From Mannheimia cairinae (lineage in GTDB: Bacteria; Pseudomonadota; Gammaproteobacteria; Enterobacterales; Pasteurellaceae): 64,000 nucleotides of DNA. Positions 26,447 to 35,909 of the stretch are shown here, piece by piece; the stretch's first letter is position 1, and every line of letters starts with the position of its first letter. Below the pieces are notes generated by a model. That model had not been told where the DNA came from. It worked only from the letters and a program-made list of their open reading frames with translations, and searched no databases. The stretch is from positions 17,281 through 81,280 of the forward strand of contig NZ_JAQSJE010000011.1 in the NCBI RefSeq assembly GCF_028649535.1. The letters are read 5' to 3'. The translations under genes and the position numbers were made by a program.

Positions 26447-27724
26447 TTATTGCATCCAACTTAACGGTACTAAAATCAACGATGGGAAGAATACAAATAA
26501 GAGTAATAATACAAACATCATTATCAGATAAGGCATTACACCTTTTGCTGCTTGGTCAAACGGTAATTTTGACACACCGGTAATCACGTTTAACACATTA
26601 CCTACAGGTGGCGTAATTAAGCCGATTGAAGTATTTAAAATAAAGAGTACACCGAAATAAACTGGGTCTATCCCCGCTTCTTGTACTAATGGCATTAATA
26701 CCGGTGTTAAAATCAAGACGGTTGGAGTTAAATCCATTACCATTCCGATAATAAATACCGCAAACATAATCACTAATAACAATGTGGTTGGGCTTTCAAT
26801 TAATGGCTCGAGCAATTCGGTCAGCATCATCGGAAGTTCCGCAATGGTAATTAACCAACCCGTTACATTAGCAGCCGCCACCAAGAACATTACTACTGCG
26901 GTTGTTTTCGCTGCGGCTAGAACCACTTTATATAAGTCTTTTAGCTTTAATTCACGATAAACGAATAATGAAACAATCAACGCATAGAAGGTTGCAACCG
27001 CCCCTGCTTCTGTTGGGGTAAACATTCCTGAACGGAACCCACCAATGATAATAACTGGAAGTAATAATGCCCAAATACTGTTTTTAAATGAGATGCAAAG
27101 CTCTTCTTTAGTTGCTTTTGAGAACGTCATTAAATCTAAACGTTTTGCTTGCCACCACCAAAGTGTTGCTAAACAAATACCCATCATAATGCCAGGGAAA
27201 ATCCCGGCTAAGAACAATTTAGTAATAGAAACACCGCTTGCAACCCCAAATACAATAAACGGAATAGAAGGCGGAATAATTGGTGCAATGATACCAGCTG
27301 TACCAATTAAGCCTGCAGAACGGTCAATCGGATAGCCTGTCGTTTTCATCATCGGCAATAACATTGCCGCAACCGCTGCGGTATCTGCCACTGCAGAACC
27401 TGAAAGGCTCGCCATAATCATAGCAGCAAGAATAGCTACAAAACCTAAACCACCACATTTATGCCCGACTAATTTCATCGGCAAATCGATAATACGTTTA
27501 GATAAGCCCCCCTCATTCATAATTTCACCGGCTAAGATGAAAAATGGGATTGCCATTAACGAAAAGCTATCTGCTCCGCTTACAATCTGTTGAGCAAGAA
27601 TTTGGGCATCGAATAGATCCAAATGTACCATTAATGCCACACCACAAACTAATAGCGAGAATGCAACGGGAATACCTAATAAGATAGAACCGAGTAATAC
27701 GGAAAGAAAAATTACAACTGTCAT
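26447..27724 (-). CDS. yiaN: TRAP transporter large membrane subunit (DctM family)
   Basis: 425 residues, highly hydrophobic with about 12 segments, full length for DctM. Family motifs include AGEIMNEGGLSKRIIDL, ADTAAVAAMLLPMMKTTGYP, GTAGIIAPIIPPSIPFIVFGV and TPVLMPLVQEAGIDPVYFGVLFI. It is the sodium-coupled transport channel. It overlaps the small subunit gene by four bases (ATGA). In E. coli YiaN and YiaM with YiaO import 2,3-diketo-L-gulonate. Confidence 0.93.
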   Translation of the reverse strand: MTVVIFLSVLLGSILLGIPVAFSLLVCGVALMVHLDLFDAQILAQQIVSGADSFSLMAIPFFILAGEIMNEGGLSKRIIDLPMKLVGHKCGGLGFVAILAAMIMASLSGSAVADTAAVAAMLLPMMKTTGYPIDRSAGLIGTAGIIAPIIPPSIPFIVFGVASGVSITKLFLAGIFPGIMMGICLATLWWWQAKRLDLMTFSKATKEELCISFKNSIWALLLPVIIIGGFRSGMFTPTEAGAVATFYALIVSLFVYRELKLKDLYKVVLAAAKTTAVVMFLVAAANVTGWLITIAELPMMLTELLEPLIESPTTLLLVIMFAVFIIGMVMDLTPTVLILTPVLMPLVQEAGIDPVYFGVLFILNTSIGLITPPVGNVLNVITGVSKLPFDQAAKGVMPYLIMMFVLLLLFVFFPSLILVPLSWMQ

Positions 27725-28203
27725 TTAGCTTCTCCTTTCGCAATCACACCAATAGTTGCAACAACACGAGCAATGATTAATACACCAATTAATGCACCGG
27801 CAATAGTGCTTGCAAGAAAGGTAATTCCTTGTGGCAAACCTGAGATCGGTGCAAGGTTATTAATATTTAAGTTAAATTGCGTCCAACTACCATCTACAAT
27901 TAAATAGCAACAGAACAACATTGCCAAATCAGTCAAAACACTTAACACTTTAGCTACAAATGGCGAAAGTTTATCTGTCAGAATGGTTACTCTAACGTGC
28001 TGATTTTCACTAAAAGCTAATACCGCTCCTAAAAAAGCTAACCAAACAAACATAAAACGAGAAATTTCTTCTGTTACGTTAATACTGCTATTAAAACCAT
28101 ATCGCAATACTACGTTTAGAAAAACCAAAATAGACATTGCCGATAAAATAAGCACCGCCAATGCTTCTAAAATTTTTCCTACTAGTTGAGCAAAGGCTTT
28201 CAT
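27721..28203 (-). CDS. yiaM: TRAP transporter small membrane subunit (DctQ family)
   Basis: 160 residues with four hydrophobic segments, the usual DctQ layout. RYGFNSSINVTEEISRFMFVWLAFLGAVLAFSENQHVRV is the characteristic block with the EE and W residues before the second span. It overlaps yiaN and the upstream yiaL-like gene by four bases each, so yiaL, yiaM and yiaN are translationally coupled. Confidence 0.93.
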   Translation of the reverse strand: MKAFAQLVGKILEALAVLILSAMSILVFLNVVLRYGFNSSINVTEEISRFMFVWLAFLGAVLAFSENQHVRVTILTDKLSPFVAKVLSVLTDLAMLFCCYLIVDGSWTQFNLNINNLAPISGLPQGITFLASTIAGALIGVLIIARVVATIGVIAKGEAK

Positions 28204-28673
28204 AAAGACTCCTTAATCTCACTCATTGCAATTTTGACAACAATTTTGCGAATCATTTTCTCACCTGCAAAAATTGCTGTACGGTGGGCATCTTCAGGGA
28301 AAAATACGGCAAAATTGCCTGCCACACAGTGGAATTCATTTTCATTTTGAACAGATGAATAGAATTTAATATCACGCTCAGGGTTGTATTCCACTGCAAC
28401 AGGGTTATTGCCTAAATCAATGGAAGTAGCCATCAACTCCACCCCTTTATGCAAATATTGCACATCTAAGTAATTTTGATGAACCTCAGGTTGGAATGCT
28501 GATTTTTCTTTTGTTTCCAGATCTAATACTTGTACATAAATGCTACGACCTTTTAACTCATAAACACCCGCATCCATTGCATCAAAATCGGTATTTTTTA
28601 AATAATCTAATGCAAATTGAATTGCCTTTGGATACTGAGCCGGATTGTAATTTGAAATATGTCCGAAAAACAT
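28200..28673 (-). CDS. yiaL: YhcH/YjgK/YiaL-family protein
   Basis: 157 residues, a cupin-like beta-barrel family (DUF386). Typical blocks are QNYLDVQYLHKGVELM and FAVFFPEDAHRTAIFAGEKMIRKIVVKIA, whose His and Glu residues are the likely metal ligands. In E. coli the family occurs in the yia cluster and in the sialic-acid operon (YhcH); an anomerase- or isomerase-like activity has been proposed, but its role here is not settled. It overlaps yiaM by four bases. Confidence 0.9.
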   Translation of the reverse strand: MFFGHISNYNPAQYPKAIQFALDYLKNTDFDAMDAGVYELKGRSIYVQVLDLETKEKSAFQPEVHQNYLDVQYLHKGVELMATSIDLGNNPVAVEYNPERDIKFYSSVQNENEFHCVAGNFAVFFPEDAHRTAIFAGEKMIRKIVVKIAMSEIKESL

Positions 28674-28753
28674 AACTTGCTCCGTTTGTAAAATTTGGGG
28701 AAAATCTAACCGCTTGCATTTTCAGGTTAATAAAAAATTCGCTCTATCAGATC

Positions 28754-28774
28754 CCCCTCTTTAGCAAAGAGGGG
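28754..28774. other. Hairpin between yiaK and yiaL
   Basis: CCCCTCTTT (28754-28762) pairs with AAAGAGGGG (28766-28774), followed by TTAGGGGAGATTTGATT. The arms are identical to those of the hairpin at 227-248, so this looks like a small dispersed repeat. Confidence 0.6.
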
Positions 28775-28824
28775 TTAGGGGAGATTTGATTACAATTTCA
28801 ACATCTCGTATGAACGTATTTTCT

Positions 28825-29829
28825 TTATAGAGACTGCAATTTCGCCCAAACCGTATCATCAACCGGAATACCATTCGCTTTGTTATCTGCAAGAATTTGA
28901 GTAAATTCGTGTCCTGGTAAACGAACCGCTACTTCAGGGTCTGCACGCTCTGCTGTGCGAACATAATCCATAATACGGTTAAGTTTTTCGTCTTTTGTTT
29001 TGCCGTCAATTAAGCGATCCACTTCAATCGCAATAAAGACTTGTGATACACAGTATTCATCATCTTTATCTTCTGTTACCGCAGCGGTTGATTCACCGTT
29101 AGATAATAGTGTTGCAATCATATCTAACACAATTGATAAGCCTGAACCTTTCCAGAAGCCCATTGGCATTAAGCGACGGTTTTTCTCAACCGTTGCTGGA
29201 TCACGTGTCGGGTTCCCTTCATCATCAAAGCCGGCATCAACAAATGTTTGGCGACCTTGTAAGCGATGAATTTCAAGCATTCCGTAAGAGTACATTGAGC
29301 AAGACATATCAACCATTGTGATTGGTGTAGTTGGCACTGCCACGATAAGTGGGTTTGTCCCGATACGGCACTCTTTTGCTCCCCAAGGTGGCATAACTGC
29401 TAAAGCGTTTGTCCAGCAAATGCCGATATAACCTTTTTCTGCCGCTTGCCAACCGTAAGAACCACCACGCATCCAGTGGTTTGCATTACGTAAAGCCACC
29501 ACACCGATACCGTTTTGTGAGGCAAGCTCCATTGCTCTGTCCATCATTTTTTTCGCAGTTAAGTTACCGATTGCTTGGTGGGCATCCCATTGTTCAATTG
29601 CACCTAATGAAAGTACTTTAGTTGGCACTGCTTCCGGCACAATATCGCCATTTTCTAATTGTTGAATAAAACGAGGGAAACGGTTTACGCCGTGTGAGTA
29701 AGCACCTGCTTGGGTTGTATCAGCAAATACGGTTGCACACTCTTCTGCAATCTCTTCACGTACATTGCGAGAAAGTAATACACGTTTAAACTGTGCTTTT
29801 AAATCATCATAAGAAACTCGAATAGTCAT
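28825..29829 (-). CDS. yiaK: 2,3-diketo-L-gulonate reductase
   Basis: 334 residues, malate/L-lactate dehydrogenase-like family; E. coli YiaK (DlgD) has 332. It reduces 2,3-diketo-L-gulonate to 3-keto-L-gulonate with NADH. The catalytic histidine lies in [16 protein letters not shown], and the cofactor region includes [28 protein letters not shown]. It leads the minus-strand yia-type gene run. A probable CRP site lies 142 bases upstream. No IclR-type regulator (E. coli YiaJ) is adjacent, unlike many yia clusters. Confidence 0.94.
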   Translation of the reverse strand: MTIRVSYDDLKAQFKRVLLSRNVREEIAEECATVFADTTQAGAYSHGVNRFPRFIQQLENGDIVPEAVPTKVLSLGAIEQWDAHQAIGNLTAKKMMDRAMELASQNGIGVVALRNANHWMRGGSYGWQAAEKGYIGICWTNALAVMPPWGAKECRIGTNPLIVAVPTTPITMVDMSCSMYSYGMLEIHRLQGRQTFVDAGFDDEGNPTRDPATVEKNRRLMPMGFWKGSGLSIVLDMIATLLSNGESTAAVTEDKDDEYCVSQVFIAIEVDRLIDGKTKDEKLNRIMDYVRTAERADPEVAVRLPGHEFTQILADNKANGIPVDDTVWAKLQSL

Positions 29830-29970
29830 AATTAAATACCTCTAAAAATCAAATTATTTCAAATAGTAAAATCACGTTTCATAAGGTACTCTTTAGACAA
29901 ACTAAAGTCAATGAAAGCAAAAATATAAAAACCATTTAAAATCAAATAGTTAAAAACATTTTTGTAAATT

Positions 29971-29986
29971 TGAGAGGTAGATCACA
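29971..29986 (-). promoter_or_regulatory. Probable CRP-cAMP site upstream of yiaK
   Basis: Read on the minus strand TGTGATCTACCTCTCA matches the CRP consensus at nine of ten core positions and lies 142 bases before the yiaK start. Confidence 0.6.
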
Positions 29987-30025
29987 CTTTAGAACAGTAA
30001 TAAAATAGGAAGAAATGGGAAAAGC

Positions 30026-30069
30026 AAGCGGTTATTTTTTTGTAAAAATTTCACAAAAAACAACCGCTT
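30026..30069. terminator. Terminator from paired uptake sequences
   Basis: AAGCGGTTATTTTTT and AAAAAACAACCGCTT in inverted orientation just after the stop of the SLC13-type gene. On the minus strand a T-rich arm follows the stem. Confidence 0.75.
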
Positions 30070-30081
30070 GTAAATGGAAGA

Positions 30082-31947
30082 TTAAAGTGGGAATAGAATT
30101 GGGATCATAAATACAGAAAGTAGCATCACTAATACCGTAAATGGCACACCAACTTTTATAAAGTCCATAAATTTGTAACCTGCTGGAGCCAGCACCATAG
30201 TATTCACTGGAGAAGAAACCGGGGTCATAAAGGCGGCAGAAGCAGAAACCGCAACGGTCATTACAAATGGTAATGGCGAATAACCGAGTTGGCCTGCAAT
30301 CGCAACAGCGATTGGCATTACTAAAATTGCGGTTGCCGTATTGGAAATAAAGGCACTGATAACCGCAGTAAATATAAACAGAGCCATTAGCACGAAATGT
30401 ACGTCTAGATCTTGCATTACATCAAGCAAGAATCGCACGGTTAAATCAACCCCGCCTGTTTTTTGCAAAGCAATAGAAAACGGCATCATTCCAATAATCA
30501 ACACAATGCTTGGCATATGAATGGAATCATAGGCACTTTTCATATCCACACAGCGAAATTTCCCTAATAATAGACAAGCAATAAGTGCAGCCATTACATT
30601 TGGTACAATGCCTGTAATCATCAACACCACCATCACTAATACGGAAAACAGTGCGTGCGGTGCTTGGCTTAATGCCGGCGGAGCTTTTTTGCTTTCCTCA
30701 GGGGTGCGTAGCAAGAAGAAATCTCGATTATCTTTATCTAGACGATGAATTTGCTGCCATACGCCCATTATCAACAAAATATCACCAAATTTCAGCGGTG
30801 TATCTAATAAATCCTGCTGAATAACCTCTTCTCCTCGTTTTAAGCCAATAACACTTAAATGGTATTTTGAACGGAATTGAAGTTCACGAATAGTTTTGCC
30901 AATACATTCAGCTTCTGGCATAACTGATAATTCCGCCATACCTACCGATTTAGAATGGGAAGAAAAATACTCGCCTTTTAATTCAATTTGACGTAGATTC
31001 AGTTGTTCACAATATTGTTGATAGGTTTCATCATCAAGTGCAGTATCTAACAATAAAATATCTTTCGGCTGAAAAATTTCATTTACCGAGGCATTGATGG
31101 TAATTGTTCTAAAATGTTTATTACGTTGAATAGCAATAATATTTAAGCCATACTCAAAACGTAGGTTTAACTGACTAATAGATTTACCTACAAATTCAGA
31201 ATCTGGCTCAACTAATGCCATTTTGGCTCTACCCTTTAGCTGATACTCCTCAATTAAATTTGCCATTGAAAAATCTTGTATTTTGCCTTGAGCCTCGCTT
31301 TCCTCACCGTTATCTAACCAACGGCGAGCAATCAGCATATAGCCAATTCCTAGCACTAACACCATTAAACCAATGGGTGTAAAGCTAAAAAAATTAAATC
31401 CCTCGAAGCCTGATTTCACTAATTCAGAATGAGCAACAAGGTTAGGGGGAGTTGCAATTAAGGTCATCATTCCACTAATTAAGCCTGCAACACTTAATGG
31501 CATCATTAAACGACGAGGCGAAATGCCCATACCAGAACAAATCGCAAGCACTACCGGAATAAAAATAGCGACAATCCCCGTTGAACTCATAAAAGAGCCT
31601 AGACCTGCAATCGAAAGCATAAGAAGTATCAGCACCTTGGTTTCATTAGCTCCTGAAACCCGCATTAACCAATCACTAACTTGATTTGCAACACCGGTTC
31701 TTACCAGCCCTTCTCCCACAATAAAAAGCAAAGCTATCAGCACTACGTTAGGGTCACTCAACCCCGCTAAGACTTCTTGCACAGATAAAATATCCGTAAT
31801 GCTAAAAAACAGCATTACAATCAGTGCGACAATATCCATTCGCAGTTTGTTTTGAATAAACTGCCAAATAGCAAAGACTAATAATGCCATTGTCCAAAAC
31901 AGTGGTTGTTGAAGAAAATTAGGAAGAGAAGAAATGAGAGGTTGCAT
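30082..31947 (-). CDS. SLC13-family anion transporter with RCK C-terminal domains
   Basis: 621 residues from the ATG at 31947 (AAGGAT is six bases upstream; an ATG two codons earlier is possible). The N-terminal half holds hydrophobic segments with SSTGIVAIFIPVVLAI and TLIATPPNLVAHSELV, typical of the divalent-anion/Na+ symporter family. Residues about 220-400 form two soluble RCK_C (TrkA-C) domains (AECIGKTIRELQFRSKYHLSVIGLKRGEEV is one). The C-terminal half repeats the transporter block (SNTATAILVMPIAVAIAGQLG, TPVSSPVNTMVLAPAGYKF). E. coli YfbS has this architecture. Substrates in the family include sulfate and dicarboxylates; none can be chosen here. It is a single gene with a terminator behind it. 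Confidence 0.9.
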   Translation of the reverse strand: MQPLISSLPNFLQQPLFWTMALLVFAIWQFIQNKLRMDIVALIVMLFFSITDILSVQEVLAGLSDPNVVLIALLFIVGEGLVRTGVANQVSDWLMRVSGANETKVLILLMLSIAGLGSFMSSTGIVAIFIPVVLAICSGMGISPRRLMMPLSVAGLISGMMTLIATPPNLVAHSELVKSGFEGFNFFSFTPIGLMVLVLGIGYMLIARRWLDNGEESEAQGKIQDFSMANLIEEYQLKGRAKMALVEPDSEFVGKSISQLNLRFEYGLNIIAIQRNKHFRTITINASVNEIFQPKDILLLDTALDDETYQQYCEQLNLRQIELKGEYFSSHSKSVGMAELSVMPEAECIGKTIRELQFRSKYHLSVIGLKRGEEVIQQDLLDTPLKFGDILLIMGVWQQIHRLDKDNRDFFLLRTPEESKKAPPALSQAPHALFSVLVMVVLMITGIVPNVMAALIACLLLGKFRCVDMKSAYDSIHMPSIVLIIGMMPFSIALQKTGGVDLTVRFLLDVMQDLDVHFVLMALFIFTAVISAFISNTATAILVMPIAVAIAGQLGYSPLPFVMTVAVSASAAFMTPVSSPVNTMVLAPAGYKFMDFIKVGVPFTVLVMLLSVFMIPILFPL

Positions 31948-32038
31948 AATCATATCCTTAAAACAATTTAAGGATAGATTACACTTCTTTGCTAAAAGAA
32001 AAAAGCCGAAGTCGTCAAAAAACCAACAGAAATTAAGC

Positions 32039-32551
32039 TTAAAGCGGACTTTCTACATTTAGTTGTTCATCAATTTCTGTTACCGCTAGAATAAGACTGG
32101 AACGAATGATTTTTTCTAAACGCATTTGTTGCATTTGAAATAACATAGAATCTTTATTTTCCATTGTGGTTTTAACATTCAATAATTCATTAATCGGCAA
32201 AAAATCAATGTGGTGTAAATCTTTTGCAAATTGAATTACCGCAGGATGAGAAAAAGTAAATTCTTCCTCTTCATCTTTCAAATGCCGTTTCACTTCTAAA
32301 AAAAGTGAAATATCTTCAAACACTTTAGGTGAAATCACACCAAGCCCAAGTAATACTTTTAAACGAACAGAAAGATCGGCTAGCGGCCCTTGATGTTCAA
32401 ACAAGGAATCCACTACCGATTTTAGTGCAAAATCCGTTTTACGAAATACTCGCTCAATCAACTGTTCAACATCCTTTGTAAACAGTTGATTTGCCAATGT
32501 GAAAAAGCCTAATAAACTAGGCTCTTCACTGAGTTTATCTATATAGTCCAC
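32039..32551 (-). CDS. mtlR: Mannitol operon repressor MtlR
   Basis: 170 residues, starting at GTG 32551, 13 bases after the mtlD stop; somewhat shorter than E. coli MtlR (195). The conserved LSVRLKVLLGLGVISPKVFEDISLFLEVKRHL block identifies the family. MtlR represses mannitol uptake and use; it has no classical helix-turn-helix. It is last in the mtlA-mtlD-mtlR order, as in E. coli. No strong ribosome site is seen, so translation may depend on mtlD. Confidence 0.9.
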   Translation of the reverse strand: MDYIDKLSEEPSLLGFFTLANQLFTKDVEQLIERVFRKTDFALKSVVDSLFEHQGPLADLSVRLKVLLGLGVISPKVFEDISLFLEVKRHLKDEEEEFTFSHPAVIQFAKDLHHIDFLPINELLNVKTTMENKDSMLFQMQQMRLEKIIRSSLILAVTEIDEQLNVESPL

Positions 32552-32564
32552 AATAGCTTAATTA

Positions 32565-33704
32565 TTATTGATAAAGAGTAACCACTTTCTCGATAACAGC
32601 TTGGTCAGTTAAGCCTGTATATTTTTCAACTGCTGCCGCCACACCATTATTTGCAATAAATTCTGCTAATTCAACCGCTTGTGGGTCATCTTCATTACGA
32701 TATTGTAATGCCATTACCACGCCATTGACTAAATGTGTATGAGGTAAACCATACTCTAATGTGCCTGAAAGCGGTTTGATTAAGCGGTCATTCGGGCTTA
32801 ATTTACGGATTGGCTCACGACCTACTCGGTTTACATCATCATTTAAATACGGATTTGCAAAGCGTTTTAAGATTTTTTCGATATAAGCTGCGTGAGCTTG
32901 AGGGTCAAAACCGTAGCGTTTAATTAGCACAGCACCGCTTTCTTCCATTGTCGCTTTAACGGCAGATTTAACCGATTCAATCGCAATCGCTTCTTTAATC
33001 CATTGCACACCAGCTTGTTTGCCTAAATAAGCACAAATCAGATGTCCTGTATTTAAGGTAAAGAGTTTACGCTCAACAAATGCCATTAAGTTATCGGTTA
33101 ATTCCATTCCTTTAATATCTGGAATAGTACCGTTGAATTGAGTTTTATCCACAATCCATTCGCTAAACTCTTCAACAGTTACCTCAAGCGGATCGTCTGG
33201 ATTAAGCTCTGCCGGTGGTACTATTCTATCTACCGCAGAATCTACAAAACCTACTGTTTTTTCAATCGCCGCTTGTTGATCTGCCGTTAAGTTTTCAAAA
33301 ATTTTACCTTTAAAGAAAGTTGTGCCACGCACCATATTTTCACAAGCAATAATGTTTAATGGTTGGGTATTACCACTTTCTACACGAGCCACTAAGGCTT
33401 TGGCAAATAACGGAGCGATAAAACCAAGTACATTTGGGCCAACTGCAGTGGTAATTAAATCAACAGTTTTGACTTGTTCAATTACTGCGGTTTCATCTTT
33501 CGAGTTGATTGCTGCAATATTTTTTACTGTTTCGACACGGCTGGCATCGCCTACAATTTTTACACCGTATTGTTTGTTTTGGTTGATTTGGTCAATTTGC
33601 GTTTGGTTAATGTCAGCAAAAGTGACAAAAACACCAGAATCCGCTAATAATTTACCGATAAAGCCACGACCAATATTGCCAGCACCGAAATGAAGTGCGT
33701 TCAT
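32565..33704 (-). CDS. mtlD: Mannitol-1-phosphate 5-dehydrogenase
   Basis: 379 residues, normal family length. It oxidises mannitol-1-phosphate to fructose-6-phosphate with NAD+. The N-terminal Rossmann motif is [18 protein letters not shown]; later blocks DRIVPP and [18 protein letters not shown] carry the catalytic lysine region. CGGAGAATAAATT precedes the ATG. It follows mtlA after 121 bases that include a small CAAGCG/CGCTTG hairpin. Confidence 0.96.
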   Translation of the reverse strand: MNALHFGAGNIGRGFIGKLLADSGVFVTFADINQTQIDQINQNKQYGVKIVGDASRVETVKNIAAINSKDETAVIEQVKTVDLITTAVGPNVLGFIAPLFAKALVARVESGNTQPLNIIACENMVRGTTFFKGKIFENLTADQQAAIEKTVGFVDSAVDRIVPPAELNPDDPLEVTVEEFSEWIVDKTQFNGTIPDIKGMELTDNLMAFVERKLFTLNTGHLICAYLGKQAGVQWIKEAIAIESVKSAVKATMEESGAVLIKRYGFDPQAHAAYIEKILKRFANPYLNDDVNRVGREPIRKLSPNDRLIKPLSGTLEYGLPHTHLVNGVVMALQYRNEDDPQAVELAEFIANNGVAAAVEKYTGLTDQAVIEKVVTLYQ

Positions 33705-33825
33705 AATTTATTCTCCGAAAATAATGTAGTGATAGCAACCAACGCCCACGTTGGAGCTTCTATTTTAACTTTAAACTTATAAAAACAAAGGCACAAGCGA
33801 GAACGCTTGCACCCTCAAAAAGTGA

Positions 33826-35688
33826 TTACTTCGCTAACAACGCTAACACTTCATCTACATTTGTAGTTTGTGTTAGGGTTTTCATTGCTTCGTCATCATC
33901 TAAAGCATTAGTAATTGCACTTAAAATTTGAATGTGATCATTACCTTTTGCGGCAATACCTACAACTAATTTTGCTACGCCATCTTCTTCATCAGTAAAG
34001 CGTACACCGTTTGGATATTGGCAAACCACAATCCCAGTTTTTAACACGCTATCTTTAGCATCAGAGGTGCCGTGCGGAACAGCTAAACCTTCGCCTAAGT
34101 AAGTTGAAACCATTTCTTCACGGGCAAACATTGCATCGACATAACTTGGTTGTACAAAACCTGCTTTAACTAATTGTTCACCTGCAAAACGAATCGCATC
34201 TGCTTTAGTTTCAGCTTGTAAGCCTAAAAATACTTGTGCTGCTTGTAATTTTAAACCTTCTGGCTGAGTTTCTGTATTTGCAGAATTTTCAACATTTTGC
34301 ACCGCTTGTTGTGGCTGAGATTGACCTAATTTTGCGACTAAACCATCATAGAATGCACTGTCTAAGAAGTTAGTTAAAGATAAATGCTGTGCTGAACCTA
34401 CACGTTGTTGAGCACGAGCGGTTAGGTCTTTGTGAGTAATCACTAACTGTGCATCTTGCGGTAAATCGTTAATTGCTAGGTTTTGTACTTCAATGTTTAA
34501 GCCGGCTGCCTGTACTTTTTTACGTAACATACTTGCACCCATTGCACTTGAGCCCATACCTGCATCACAAGCTACATAGATTTTACTCACGTTGCCATTT
34601 AAAGTAGAGGTTGCCCCTTTACTTTCTGCTTTCATTGCTTGTGTTTGAGCTTGTGCATCTTCAAGTGAGGCTTCGCCTTTTTGCATTTTTAGTAAAACGG
34701 ATGCAATCGCAAATGTTACAGCACAAGAAAGAACAACTGATGCAATTACCGCAAAGTGAGCACCTGCTGGTGTCATTGCTAATACCGCAATAATTGAACC
34801 TGGAGATGCCGGAGCACTTAACCCACCGCCTAATAATGAGTTAGTTAATACACCTGTTGCACCACCAGCAATAACCGCTAAAATCAAACGAGGATTCATT
34901 AACACATACGGGAAGTAAATTTCGTGAATACCACCTAAGAAGTGGATAATAGAAGCACTACCAGCCGTTTGTTTCGCCGTACCACGACCAAAGAACATAT
35001 ATGCAAGTAAGATACCAAAACCAGGGCCTGGGTTCGCTTCAATTAAGAATAGGATAGATTTACCCACTTCTTGTGCTTGTGCCGTACCTAGTGGTGTGAA
35101 TACCCCGTGGTTAATCGCATTGTTTAAGAACAAGATTTTTGCAGGCTCAACAATAATAGAGGTTAATGGTAATAAACCAGCATCAACTAATGCACCAACA
35201 CCTGCACCCAATAAAGTAGAAAGTTGAGTAACAATACCACCAATGAAAGCGAAAGATAACATCGCTAAAATCATACCGATAATACCTGCTGAGAAGTTGT
35301 TTACCAACATCTCAAAACCACTTTTCACTTTACCTTCAATGGCTTTATCAAAAGTTTTGATTGCCCAGCCACCAAGAGGGCCCACAATCATCGCACCCAA
35401 GAACATTGGGATTTCGCTACCAACAATAATACCCATTGTGGTAATTGCACCAACAACAGCACCACGCTCGCCGCCGACTAAACGACCACCGCTATAACCG
35501 ATTAAAAGTGGTAATAAATAAGTGATCATCGGGCCAACGAGTTTCGCAAAACTTTCGTTTGGTAACCAACCTGTTGGAATGAAAAGTGCGGTAATAAAGC
35601 CCCAAGCAATAAAGGCACCGATATTCGGCATTACCATATTAGAGAGAAAACGCCCAAAACCTTGGACTTTCACTTTTAAATTAGACAT
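33826..35688 (-). CDS. mtlA: Mannitol PTS permease IICBA
   Basis: 620 residues from the ATG at 35688, after CGAGG; the upstream in-frame codon at 35751 is rejected because it lies before this ribosome site. Three domains are fused: IIC channel (1 to about 340, with GGIHEIYFPYVLMNP), IIB with the phosphocysteine in IYVACDAGMGSSAMGASMLRKKV, and IIA with the phosphohistidine in GLAVPHGTSDAKD. It imports D-mannitol as mannitol-1-phosphate for MtlD. Two CRP sites lie upstream (35785 and 35828), implying strong cAMP control. Confidence 0.96.
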   Translation of the reverse strand: MSNLKVKVQGFGRFLSNMVMPNIGAFIAWGFITALFIPTGWLPNESFAKLVGPMITYLLPLLIGYSGGRLVGGERGAVVGAITTMGIIVGSEIPMFLGAMIVGPLGGWAIKTFDKAIEGKVKSGFEMLVNNFSAGIIGMILAMLSFAFIGGIVTQLSTLLGAGVGALVDAGLLPLTSIIVEPAKILFLNNAINHGVFTPLGTAQAQEVGKSILFLIEANPGPGFGILLAYMFFGRGTAKQTAGSASIIHFLGGIHEIYFPYVLMNPRLILAVIAGGATGVLTNSLLGGGLSAPASPGSIIAVLAMTPAGAHFAVIASVVLSCAVTFAIASVLLKMQKGEASLEDAQAQTQAMKAESKGATSTLNGNVSKIYVACDAGMGSSAMGASMLRKKVQAAGLNIEVQNLAINDLPQDAQLVITHKDLTARAQQRVGSAQHLSLTNFLDSAFYDGLVAKLGQSQPQQAVQNVENSANTETQPEGLKLQAAQVFLGLQAETKADAIRFAGEQLVKAGFVQPSYVDAMFAREEMVSTYLGEGLAVPHGTSDAKDSVLKTGIVVCQYPNGVRFTDEEDGVAKLVVGIAAKGNDHIQILSAITNALDDDEAMKTLTQTTNVDEVLALLAK

Positions 35689-35784
35689 AAAAACCTCGAA
35701 AAAGGAGAGAAATATTAGGGTTGAATAAATTGATGAGTAAATTAGCACCACTTTGAAAAGTTACAAAAATATTTCTCTTAAAAA

Positions 35785-35800
35785 TGTGAACTAGATCACA
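35785..35800. promoter_or_regulatory. CRP-cAMP site, proximal, mtlA promoter
   Basis: TGTGAACTAGATCACA matches all ten core positions. It is centred 43 bases from a second site at 35828-35843. Confidence 0.85.
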
Positions 35801-35827
35801 TTAAATTTTTGAGGCTAATTTTAAAAA

Positions 35828-35843
35828 TGTGATCTAGTTCACG
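35828..35843. promoter_or_regulatory. CRP-cAMP site, distal, mtlA promoter
   Basis: TGTGATCTAGTTCACG matches nine of ten core positions. The two sites share the preceding AAAAATGTGA and have nearly mirror-image spacers. Confidence 0.78.
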
Positions 35844-35868
35844 CTTTTGTGATTTTTAGTACATAAAA

Positions 35869-35894
35869 AAGCCCAAACATTGCTGTTTGGGCTT
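35869..35894 (-). terminator. Terminator after the MerP-like gene
   Basis: AAGCCCAAACA pairs with TGTTTGGGCTT across 4 bases, followed on the minus strand by a T run. It separates the metal cluster from the mtlA promoter. Confidence 0.85.
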
Positions 35895-35909
35895 CTGAAA
35901 AATATTCAT

